From contig CAWJEX010000007.1 in NCBI GenBank assembly GCA_963841995.1, positions 62,001 to 126,000 on the forward strand: 64,000 nucleotides of DNA, read 5' to 3'. This DNA comes from DATDPM01 sp963841995. GTDB taxonomy: Bacteria > Pseudomonadota > Alphaproteobacteria > DATDPM01. Position 1 is the stretch's first letter. Each line of letters opens with the position of its first letter. The notes beneath the pieces were generated by a model. The model was not told the DNA's origin and ran no database searches. It worked only from the letters and a program-made list of their open reading frames with translations. Made by a program: the position numbers and the translations under genes. Positions 46,123 through 53,614 of the stretch are shown here, piece after piece.

Positions 46123-47694
46123 ATGCTTCAGTTTTCGACATTCAAGATTTTGCTGATCGCCGTCCTGTGCTTCCTGGGTGCGGCTCTGGCCGCGCCAAAT
46201 CTGCTGTCGCGCGAGACCGCGGAAAGCCTGCCGTCATGGATTCCTCACAAGCAGATCAGTCTCGGCCTCGACCTTCAGGGTGGCTCCCATCTGTTGATGG
46301 AGGTCGACACCAAATCGGTCATCAGGGATACGCTGAATACCCTGGTGGACGACATCCGCAATGAATTGCGCAAGGAGCAGGTCGGCTATCTCGATCTCGG
46401 GACGCAGGGCGACACCGTCACCTTCAAGCTGATCGATCCCTCGCGCAGCGACGACGTGGGTGCCATCGTTCGCAAACTTAACAACCAACTCGACATCGCT
46501 GTCGATAATGGGCAGTTCACGCTGAAGCTCAGCGAACAGGGGCTTCGCGATCTGGCCAAACGCACGATCGATCAATCCATCGAGATCCTCAACCGCCGCG
46601 TCGACGAGACCGGGACGCGCGAGCCGACGATTCAACGCGAAGGCGAAGACCGGATTTTGATTCAGTTGCCGGGGGTCAAGGATCCGGAACATGTCAAATC
46701 GATCTTGGGCAAGACCGCAAAGCTGACCTTCCATCTTGTCGATCCGACGGCCTCGCCCGAGGATGCCCAGGCCGGTCGTGTGCCTCCCGGGGACGTCCTA
46801 TTGCCGGGCGCCGATGTGAAAAACGCCCGCGCCGCCCAGTCTTATGTTGTGGAAAAGCGGGTCATGGTGAGCGGCGAGCGCCTCACCGATGCCCAGGCCA
46901 GCTTCGACCAAGGGCGGCCCGACGTGTCCTTCCGCTTCGACACCGCCGGCGGAAAAAAATTCGGCGACGTCACCAAGGACAATGTAAACCGGCAGCTTGC
47001 GATTGTTCTCGACGGCAAGGTGATCAGCGCGCCCCGGATCAACGAGCCGATTTTGGGCGGCAGCGGCATCATCACCGGAAGCTTTACCACCGAGGAGACA
47101 AACGATCTCGCCTTGCTGTTGCGCGCGGGCGCCTTGCCGGCGCCGCTGTCGGTCTTGGAAGAACGTTCCGTCGGCCCCAGCCTCGGCGAAGATTCGATCC
47201 GCGCCGGCAAAATTGCGGCTGGCGTCGGATTCGTCCTCGTCGTCGGTTTCATGGCGCTGGTCTACGGATTTTTCGGGCTCATTGCCAACATCGCGCTGCT
47301 GCTGAATCTCGTCCTCCTGCTCGGCGCGTTGTCGCTGCTCCAGGCAACGCTCACCTTGCCCGGTATCGCCGGCATCGTCCTCACCATGGGCATGGCGGTG
47401 GACGCCAATGTCTTGATCTATGAGCGCATCCGCGAGGAAGTGCATGGCGGCCGCACCCCGTTTTCGGCGATCAGCACCGGCTTCGAACGTGCCTTCGCCA
47501 CCATCGTCGATTCGAATCTGACGACATTTATCGCCGGTGCGATGCTGTACATTTTCGGATCGGGGCCGGTCAAAGGCTTCGCCGTGACTTTGACCCTTGG
47601 CTTGATTACGACTCTGTTCACCGCGGTCATGGTGACGCGCCTGATGGTCGCGACCTGGCTCCGGCGCACGCGGCCCAAAGCTCTGCCAATCTAA
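46123..47694 (+). CDS. secD: Protein translocase subunit SecD
   Basis: A 523-residue RND-type membrane protein that uses the proton gradient to pull Sec substrates out on the periplasmic side. N-terminal helix near residues 5-25, then the D1 signature LGLDLQGGSHLLMEVD near 48, the periplasmic P1 domain (to about 350), and five C-terminal helices including GFMALVYGFFGLIANIALLLN, the GIVLTMGMAVDANVLIYERIREE motif (D5, near 420-445) and GSGPVKGFAVTLTLGLITTLFTA (part of the last). All conserved positions look intact. Confidence 0.97.
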   Translation: MLQFSTFKILLIAVLCFLGAALAAPNLLSRETAESLPSWIPHKQISLGLDLQGGSHLLMEVDTKSVIRDTLNTLVDDIRNELRKEQVGYLDLGTQGDTVTFKLIDPSRSDDVGAIVRKLNNQLDIAVDNGQFTLKLSEQGLRDLAKRTIDQSIEILNRRVDETGTREPTIQREGEDRILIQLPGVKDPEHVKSILGKTAKLTFHLVDPTASPEDAQAGRVPPGDVLLPGADVKNARAAQSYVVEKRVMVSGERLTDAQASFDQGRPDVSFRFDTAGGKKFGDVTKDNVNRQLAIVLDGKVISAPRINEPILGGSGIITGSFTTEETNDLALLLRAGALPAPLSVLEERSVGPSLGEDSIRAGKIAAGVGFVLVVGFMALVYGFFGLIANIALLLNLVLLLGALSLLQATLTLPGIAGIVLTMGMAVDANVLIYERIREEVHGGRTPFSAISTGFERAFATIVDSNLTTFIAGAMLYIFGSGPVKGFAVTLTLGLITTLFTAVMVTRLMVATWLRRTRPKALPI

Positions 47695-47712
47695 GGGGCT
47701 AGGACAAAGACC

Positions 47713-48654
47713 ATGAGATGGATCGCCCTGGTTCCCGCGGGAACGACTATCGACTTCATCGGCAAGCGCTATTGGTCGCTCGGCCTTTCCATCCTGCTCA
47801 CCGTCGTCTCGCTCGTTTCAATCGCCGTCCAGGGCTTCAATTACGGCATCGATTTCAAGGGCGGCGTGCTGATGGAAGTGAAGATGGCGCAAACGCCCGA
47901 TCTTGCCGACCTTCGTTCCAAATTGGATTCCCTCAATCTCGGGGAAATCTCGCTGCAGGAATTCGGAGCGCCGGACGACATTCTCATCCGCGTTCAAACC
48001 AAAGAGGAATCTTCGCAGGAAGAAGCCCGGGTCATCGACGCCGTGAAAGGCGTACTGGGAGAAGGCATGGAGTTCCGGCGCACCGAATTCGTCGGCCCCA
48101 AGGTCGGCAAGGAGCTGGTGCAGAACGGGTTCCTCGCCATGTTGTGCTCACTTCTCGGCATTTCGGTCTATGTCTGGTTCCGCTTCGAATGGCAGTTCGG
48201 CATCGGCGCCCTGGTGTCGACGATTCACGATATCGTCACCACCGTCGGCTTGTTTTCCTTATTCCATTTGGAGTTCAGCCTGACCACCGTGGCGGCGGTG
48301 CTCACCATCGCCGGCTACTCGGTCAACGATACCGTGGTGATCTACGACCGGATTCGCGAGAACATGCGGAAATACAAGAAAATGCCGATCACGGAGCTGA
48401 TCAACCGCAGCAACAATGAAACCTTGGCGCGCAGCGTCATCACCCATTTGACAACCCTGCTGGCCGTTCTGTCGCTCTTATTCTTCGGCGGCGAGGTGAT
48501 TCGCGGCTTTTCGATCGCCATGGTCTGGGGCATCTTTGTCGGCACTTATTCATCGGTGTTCGTCGCCGTGCCGGTACTGGTCTATCTGAATCTTCGGCCC
48601 GAATCGGCATCTCCGCCGGGAAGCGATCCGGCAGCGGCAAAGGAAGCCGCGTAG
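47713..48654 (+). CDS. secF: Protein translocase subunit SecF
   Basis: A 313-residue partner of SecD. The D1-like segment FNYGIDFKGGVLMEV near residues 43-57, the small P4 periplasmic domain, and five further helices, including GAVLTIAGYSVNDTVVIYDRIREN-type sequence (here VAAVLTIAGYSVNDTVVIYD, near 196-215) and the conserved ETLARSVITHLTTLLAVLSL. An ATG at 47713 follows secD by 18 bases. Length and layout are normal. Confidence 0.97.
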   Translation: MRWIALVPAGTTIDFIGKRYWSLGLSILLTVVSLVSIAVQGFNYGIDFKGGVLMEVKMAQTPDLADLRSKLDSLNLGEISLQEFGAPDDILIRVQTKEESSQEEARVIDAVKGVLGEGMEFRRTEFVGPKVGKELVQNGFLAMLCSLLGISVYVWFRFEWQFGIGALVSTIHDIVTTVGLFSLFHLEFSLTTVAAVLTIAGYSVNDTVVIYDRIRENMRKYKKMPITELINRSNNETLARSVITHLTTLLAVLSLLFFGGEVIRGFSIAMVWGIFVGTYSSVFVAVPVLVYLNLRPESASPPGSDPAAAKEAA

Positions 48655-48658
48655 CGCC

Positions 48659-49036
48659 GTGGAACTCCGGCGACTGGGCGGCCGGATCATCGAGGCCTAT
48701 GGCGAAGGCCGATTCCGCATCGGCGGGCAGCCCTTTACCGGTTCGATCCTCATCGGGCGGGAAGAGATTTCTCCCTGGTCCATCGAGTCTCTTGCCGGCC
48801 ACTCCCCGGAAACGCTTTTCGATTCATTGACGCCGCTGATAGCGGCTCCGGCACGCGCGGCGATTCTTCTGGTTGGTTGCGGCATGCGTGCCGAGCTCCT
48901 GCCCGCCGCGTTGCGGACCCGATTGCGCGATCTCGGAATTGCGGCGGAAGCGATGGATACGGGTGCCGCTTGCCGGACCTATAACGTGCTCGTTGCCGAA
49001 GACCGGTCGGTGGCCGCGGCCTTGATTGCGATCTAG
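48659..49036 (+). CDS. Mth938-domain (NDUFAF3-like) protein
   Basis: A 125-residue protein with the Mth938 fold. Typical patterns are IEAYGEGRFRIGGQPFTGSILI, PWSIESLAGHSPETLFDSL, ILLVGCGMRAELLPAAL and MDTGAACRTYNVLVAEDRSVAAALI, given here in short pieces. The human relative NDUFAF3 helps assemble complex I; a corresponding role in bacteria is only inferred. The gene follows secF by 4 bases and starts with GTG. That the next plus-strand gene but one is NDUFAF6-like is notable. Confidence 0.87.
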   Translation: MELRRLGGRIIEAYGEGRFRIGGQPFTGSILIGREEISPWSIESLAGHSPETLFDSLTPLIAAPARAAILLVGCGMRAELLPAALRTRLRDLGIAAEAMDTGAACRTYNVLVAEDRSVAAALIAI

Positions 49037-49038
49037 AC

Positions 49039-49065
49039 AAAAAAAGGCGGGGCAAAAGCCCCGCC
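49039..49065 (-). terminator. Rho-independent terminator of the PuuD-like gene
   Basis: On the minus strand GGCGGGGC-TTTT-GCCCCGCC (8-bp perfect stem, 49046-49065) is followed by TTTTTTT. It ends the minus-strand PuuD-like transcript and overlaps nothing else; no T-run follows on the plus strand. Confidence 0.88.
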
Positions 49066-49096
49066 CATTGACCGGCCGAAGCGATGGGGAGGCCGG

Positions 49097-49606
49097 TTAT
49101 GCCGGAAGATGGGAAGCCGCCGCCATCGCAAACAACATGGGTATCGACAGCATCGTGTTGGTGCGCGAGAACAGCATCGCCGTGCGCGCCGCCGCCTTTT
49201 TCTCATCGGGCCCGACCGGCACGATGCCAAGCGCCTTTTTCTGATTCGGCCAAATCACGAACCAAACGTTGAACCACATGATGGTTCCGAGCCACATGCC
49301 GATGCCGATGCGTATGGCCTGGTGATTGCCGTTCAATCCGAGCGTATAAGCATCGACGAGATAGCCGTTGAGCCAAGCCAGGATGATTCCGAATCCGATC
49401 GTCGCCATCGCGCCCCAGCGGAACCAAAACAGTGCCGCAGGGGCAATCACTTTGCCGATCGCCGGCTTCTGCTCGTCGGGAATCTTGGGCATGCTCGGAA
49501 TCTGGACGAAGTTGAAATACCAAAGCAGGCCAATCCACATCACACCGCTCATGATGTGAAGCCAACGGATGTAGAACTGCCAATGCCCGAGATCGAAGAG
49601 ATCCAT
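49097..49606 (-). CDS. PuuD-like (urate hydroxylase N-terminal family) membrane protein
   Basis: A 169-residue membrane protein with about four helices. Conserved features are HWQFYIRWLHIMSGVMWIGLLWYFNF (histidines in the first helix; two pieces), PAALFWFRWGAMATIGFGIIL, and WLGTIMWFNVWFVIWPNQKKALG. Sequences like this form the membrane half of PuuD, but here the cytochrome c half is missing. The same fold occurs alone in many alphaproteobacteria with unknown function. The start codon at 49606 follows a 30-residue membrane peptide gene by 12 bases. A strong terminator follows. Confidence 0.8.
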   Translation of the reverse strand: MDLFDLGHWQFYIRWLHIMSGVMWIGLLWYFNFVQIPSMPKIPDEQKPAIGKVIAPAALFWFRWGAMATIGFGIILAWLNGYLVDAYTLGLNGNHQAIRIGIGMWLGTIMWFNVWFVIWPNQKKALGIVPVGPDEKKAAARTAMLFSRTNTMLSIPMLFAMAAASHLPA

Positions 49607-49618
49607 CGCGCGCCCCCC

Positions 49619-49711
49619 TTAACCGACGCTCAGGAAAATTGCGTAAACGATGACGGTGAGTACTAAGCCGAGCACCACCGTCATGTGCAGCGATTCTAAG
49701 GGATTTTTCAT
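49619..49711 (-). CDS. 30-residue membrane peptide upstream of the PuuD-like gene
   Basis: A small frame with ATG at 49711 and TAA at 49619. The peptide starts MKNPLESLHMTVVLG and continues LVLTVIVYAIFLSVG: a short polar head with a His, then one 18-20 residue membrane helix. GGGAAGGGCGGA directly before the ATG contains a ribosome-site-like AAGGGCGG. It ends 12 bases before the PuuD-like start, so the two would be cotranslated, as with small subunits such as CydX or CcoS. No family recognised. Confidence 0.55.
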   Translation of the reverse strand: MKNPLESLHMTVVLGLVLTVIVYAIFLSVG

Positions 49712-49766
49712 TCCGCCCTTCCCATTTCGTCTCATTTCGAATTTTTCTAGTTTTTACCACAAGGTC

Positions 49767-49793
49767 TAGTAGAAGAAAAACCTATTTCTACTA
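49767..49793. promoter_or_regulatory. Inverted repeat in an AT-rich divergent promoter region
   Basis: TAGTAGAA (49767-49774) and TTCTACTA (49786-49793) form an 8-base dyad with an 11-base spacer, within an AT-rich 140-bp gap between the minus-strand membrane peptide and the plus-strand NDUFAF6-like gene. An operator or transcript hairpin is possible. Confidence 0.3.
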
Positions 49794-49854
49794 AGGTTTA
49801 GTCACTCAAGGGTTACTCCTGCTTTTGTCATACCCCTGTTAGGCTTTGTCTGGA

Positions 49855-50694
49855 ATGGCTGTTTCCTATTGCGCCGATCTGGTTCGAAGGCTGGACCGTG
49901 ATCGTTATCTTTGTTCGCTCTTCGCACCCGAAGAAGCGCGCGATGACCTATTTGCGCTCTATGCCTTCAATCTCGAAGTCGCCCGAATTCCCGAGACGGT
50001 GAGCGAGCCGATTCTGGGGGCCGTTCGCCTTCAATGGTGGCGGGAAACCCTGAACGCCATTTACACCGGAAAGCCGCCAGCCCATGAGGTGGCTCAGGCG
50101 CTTGCCCGCGCTGTTGCCCGCCGTGAATTGAACCGAATGCATTTCGACGGATTGATCGAGGCCCGCGAGCTAGACCTCGACACGCGGGCGCCGGCGGATA
50201 CGGGAACCCTGATCGCCTATGCGGACGCCACGGCAGGCGGGCTTACCTTGCTGGCGCTGGAAATTCTCAATCCCGGCGGAAACGGTCTCGATCGAGCCGA
50301 GGCCGTCGGGCGGAATATCGGCATCGCCTGGGCGCTGACCGGCCTGCTGCGTTCGATCGAATTCCGCGCCCAGCGCGGCCGCGTCAACCTGCCCAAAGCC
50401 CTGCTGGAAAAGCACGAGGCCAATCCGGCCGATATCTTGGCGCTCCGCCCGTCGCCCGGGATTCGCGCGGCGGTGGAGGAAATCGCCGGATTGGCGCGGG
50501 GTTATCTCGCCGCGGCCCGCATGCAATCGGTTTCCGATTGGGCCAAGCCGGCGCTGCTGCCCGGCGTATTGGCCTCGTCCTATCTATCGCGGATCGAGCG
50601 TGCCGATTTCGACCCGTTCAATTTCCGCGGCGAAAGCGGCGGATTCCGCCGTCAGCTTCGGCTTTGGGTCGCGGCGACAAGAGGCCGGTTTTAG
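49855..50694 (+). CDS. Squalene/phytoene synthase-fold protein, NDUFAF6-like
   Basis: A 279-residue all-helical protein of the trans-isoprenyl synthase fold. The N-terminal RDRYLCSLFAPEEARDDLFALYAFNLEVARI (pieces) and AVRLQWWRETLNAIY are the family landmarks. The aspartate-rich DxxxD motifs needed for prenyl diphosphate condensation are not present where expected (LIEARELDLDTRAP), which points to the NDUFAF6 branch, an assembly factor of complex I, rather than to a terpene enzyme. The ATG at 49855 is preferred over TTG 49846. A Mth938/NDUFAF3-like gene lies 820 bp upstream, so both relatives of complex I factors cluster here. Confidence 0.8.
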   Translation: MAVSYCADLVRRLDRDRYLCSLFAPEEARDDLFALYAFNLEVARIPETVSEPILGAVRLQWWRETLNAIYTGKPPAHEVAQALARAVARRELNRMHFDGLIEARELDLDTRAPADTGTLIAYADATAGGLTLLALEILNPGGNGLDRAEAVGRNIGIAWALTGLLRSIEFRAQRGRVNLPKALLEKHEANPADILALRPSPGIRAAVEEIAGLARGYLAAARMQSVSDWAKPALLPGVLASSYLSRIERADFDPFNFRGESGGFRRQLRLWVAATRGRF

Positions 50695-50734
50695 CCCCGT
50701 TCTAGAAAGCGGCCAATTCCGCTATTCTGATGCC

Positions 50735-51829
50735 ATGAAAATTCCCTTTCCCGTCGCCCGGGCGCTTACCCGTTGGGGCAGCGTCGGCTTCGCCGGCCTT
50801 GCCGTCGGCTGCCTCAGTGTCGTCGTCGGCACCACGCAACCGCCGAAAAGCTTTGCCCTGGCAGCCATCGTCGCCGTTATTGCGGCCGCCGCCTGCACGG
50901 CCTGGGCGATGCGCCTTGCCGCCCTTGCCCGCTTTCCGTTCCAAACACTTGGCGCTGGCCACACGGTGACGTTCGGTAAGGGAAGGCTGCGTGACGACGG
51001 GGCGATAATTGCGGAAGCCCGGGTGCACAGCGACAGCGAATTCGAATCGCTTGTCGATGGACAGAAATCGGTCCGGCTGCAAAAATTCGTGGTCGAGCCG
51101 ACCACGCTCGATCCCCAGGATTTGCTGACCGATTGGCATTACGCCTGCAGCATCGGCGAGCAAATTTTTGCGCCGGAACCGGTTCTTTCGCCCTCGCGCT
51201 CGCTTCGCCTCGACGTTCCCCTGGCCGAGCCGTCGAAAGCCGGAGCGCGGTTTTCGATCGCCGAGGATCTGACTTTCGAATCCTTCCTCGATGGCCCGGC
51301 GCGCCTCGTGTTTCAGCCGTCTTACCCATCGGGCGCCCAGTCGGTGGTGATTTCATTCGACGGGCCGAAACCGCTTTCCGCCCGCTATCGCATCGAGCGC
51401 GGCCTCGGCAATTCGGAATCCGGCGATTTGGCCCTAAGCGAATCGGGGGCCGAATCGGGAATTTCCTTCGTCTGGGAGCGCGCCGAACCGGGCGAGCAGC
51501 TTGTCATCGAATGGGATTGGGATCCGGCCACTCTGCCCGAACCGATGAGCGAGGCCGAACGCCTCATCGCGGCCGCCCGAAAGCGGCAGGAAGACTTTCA
51601 GAAGATTCTGGCGACGCAGTTCGGGGCGGAAGAAGGTGGCGACGGCGAAAGCGCCGAAGCTCACGCGATCATCAAGGCGGCGCGCGCCCGTGAAGCGCTT
51701 TACGTTCAGGGCGCCGCACCGGCCCTATCCGGCGATTCAGGATTCGAAGACGAGCAGCAAGGCGCCGACGATCATCCGATCATCAAGGCCGCACGGGCTC
51801 GCGAGAAGCTGTACAAAAGCGACGACTGA
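50735..51829 (+). CDS. Hypothetical membrane protein with repeated C-terminal IIKAARARE motif
   Basis: A 364-residue protein. Two hydrophobic segments lie near the N-terminus (SVGFAGLAVGCLSVVVG and FALAAIVAVIAAAACTAWAM, about residues 15-60), then a soluble part (about 75-270) of mainly beta character, and a charged C-terminal tail with AEAHAIIKAARAREALYV and DDHPIIKAARAREKLYK repeats plus a weaker LIAAARKRQEDF. I recognise no family and no function. The ATG 50735 follows the NDUFAF6-like stop by 40 bases, so the two may be in one transcript. Confidence 0.65.
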   Translation: MKIPFPVARALTRWGSVGFAGLAVGCLSVVVGTTQPPKSFALAAIVAVIAAAACTAWAMRLAALARFPFQTLGAGHTVTFGKGRLRDDGAIIAEARVHSDSEFESLVDGQKSVRLQKFVVEPTTLDPQDLLTDWHYACSIGEQIFAPEPVLSPSRSLRLDVPLAEPSKAGARFSIAEDLTFESFLDGPARLVFQPSYPSGAQSVVISFDGPKPLSARYRIERGLGNSESGDLALSESGAESGISFVWERAEPGEQLVIEWDWDPATLPEPMSEAERLIAAARKRQEDFQKILATQFGAEEGGDGESAEAHAIIKAARAREALYVQGAAPALSGDSGFEDEQQGADDHPIIKAARAREKLYKSDD

Positions 51830-51841
51830 GCCGCGTCGCGC

Positions 51842-53473
51842 TCAACTGCGAGTTTGTTTCCGCCAACGCTCGACCGTCTCGCTGATGAATTCAGTCGTGG
51901 CGTTGTCGTGCTGCCAGGCGCTGGAGAACGGTGGCGTCCCGTTCATCGGCCGGTACTTGGCATCGAGCTCGTCGAAGCGGAATCGCATCGGCACCGCAAC
52001 GCCTTCGCCTACCGCGATCGCTTCCCGGGTGCGCAGCGCCGGCAGGGCGCCCAAAAGACCGGCGGCCGAATCCGGCAGGGCGTTGCGGACGAAGGTGTGA
52101 TCCCGCTCGTTGCTCATGCGGAGCGCGAACAGGGTATTGCACTGGGAAAGAATGGTCGCCGAAAGCTCCGACGGGCGCTGGCTGACCAGGCAAAGCCCGA
52201 CGCCGTATTTACGGCCCTCCCGCGCGATATTGGCGATGACCTTCCGGCTCGGGCCGAAGGTCTGATCGTCGTCGCGCGGAACGTAGCGGTGGGCCTCCTC
52301 GCAGACCAGAAGAACCGGCAGCGCCTTGCTCCGTTCGCTCCACAGCGCGAAATCGAACATCGCGTGGCAAAGCACCGAGACCACCGCATCGGTGATCTCC
52401 GGCGGAATGCCGGAGATGTCGATGATGGTGATGGGCTTGCGCTCGACCGGGATGCGCAGGATGCGCGAAAGGATTTCCACCATGTTGTCCTTGATCACCA
52501 TGCCGGAGAACATGAAGGAAAAGCGCTTGTCGTTGCTGAGCGATTCGATGCGGGATTTCAGCCGCAGATAAGGCGTGTTGTTCTCCGCCTTCTCCAGCTT
52601 GCCCATCGCGGAATCGACGGAGCGCAGCACGTCGGTCAGCCGGTAGGGAATGGGCGTATCGACGGTGATGTAACCGAGCTCCTTGCCTTCGCCGCCGTAT
52701 TTGCGCTTGGCGTCGACGATGGCGGATTTCAACAACGCGTGCTCGGCTTCGACCGTCGGCCCGGTGCGGCTGGCGAAAACCGAGGCGATTTCCTCGAAAT
52801 TAAGCAGCCAATACGGAAGCTGAAGATTGGCCGGATTGACGAGTTCGGCCCGGTCGCCGAAGGCCGCGGAATATTCATTATGGGAATCGATCAGCACCAC
52901 ATGGCCGCTCGGATTCTGGTCGAGCACCGCGCGCAAGATGAGCGCCACGGCGCAGGACTTACCCGATCCGGTCACGCCCAAGATGGCGAAATGCTTGCCG
53001 AGCAGGTCGTCGGTGGCGACGAAGGCGGGAAGGGTCTGGTCCTGGTGAATCGTGCCGACGCGCACCGTCGCCGTTTTCGGCTTGGCATAGACGAGCTCGA
53101 GTTCATCCCGCGACGTCGTATAAAGATCGGTGCCCAAGCCCGGATAAATCGAAACCCCGCGCTGAAAGCCGGTGGCAGCGCCCTTATCGTCGTGGAGCAA
53201 TTCGCCGAGGAATTGAATTTCCACCAATTTCTTTTCTGCGGCCGATGGGTCGGCCGTCGTGTTTTCCGCTTTGAGGCTGGTCACTATTCCGAAGACGTCG
53301 GCGCCGTGGGTCGGCATTCGGATGATCGATCCGATGCGCACGCCCTCGGCGTCGTTTTTGAGAATTCCGGTCGCCGTCGAACCGGAAACCGCGATCACAT
53401 GGCCGGCTTTGGCCGCGCGCGGCCGCCATGCCGGAAGCGGTGCGTTGTCGTCGAGCGCACGGAGATTGGCCAT
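51842..53473 (-). CDS. HerA-like ATPase (DUF87)
   Basis: A 543-residue protein. An N-terminal HAS-barrel-like domain (about residues 20-160) is followed by a RecA-type motor: Walker A FAILGVTGSGKSCAVALIL near 180, Walker B VLLVCEEAHRYVPRDDD near 410, and the arginine-finger region LSQCNTLFALRMSNERDH near 460. HerA proteins pump DNA and in archaea act with NurA. Some bacterial copies belong to defence systems, but no nuclease or defence partner lies next to this one. Start ATG 53473 (MANLRALDDNAPLPAWRP); a longer frame to 53524 is unlikely. Confidence 0.85.
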   Translation of the reverse strand: MANLRALDDNAPLPAWRPRAAKAGHVIAVSGSTATGILKNDAEGVRIGSIIRMPTHGADVFGIVTSLKAENTTADPSAAEKKLVEIQFLGELLHDDKGAATGFQRGVSIYPGLGTDLYTTSRDELELVYAKPKTATVRVGTIHQDQTLPAFVATDDLLGKHFAILGVTGSGKSCAVALILRAVLDQNPSGHVVLIDSHNEYSAAFGDRAELVNPANLQLPYWLLNFEEIASVFASRTGPTVEAEHALLKSAIVDAKRKYGGEGKELGYITVDTPIPYRLTDVLRSVDSAMGKLEKAENNTPYLRLKSRIESLSNDKRFSFMFSGMVIKDNMVEILSRILRIPVERKPITIIDISGIPPEITDAVVSVLCHAMFDFALWSERSKALPVLLVCEEAHRYVPRDDDQTFGPSRKVIANIAREGRKYGVGLCLVSQRPSELSATILSQCNTLFALRMSNERDHTFVRNALPDSAAGLLGALPALRTREAIAVGEGVAVPMRFRFDELDAKYRPMNGTPPFSSAWQHDNATTEFISETVERWRKQTRS

Positions 53474-53614
53474 CGGGTGGGACTCTCTATATCTGCGGAA
53501 AGAATGGGGTTCGCTTAAAAACATGGCTGCGGCATAGGCCTATAAGCCTCGCCGCGGATTTCAACCCTAGCGGGTTAACCCTCAATAAATCCCTAACGGG
53601 TTACCATGGCTTTA

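Noticed and set aside
51842..53473. Anti-phage defence system based on HerA
   Set aside because: The HerA-like gene has no nuclease, Sir2 or NurA partner next to it, and its neighbours are ordinary genes.
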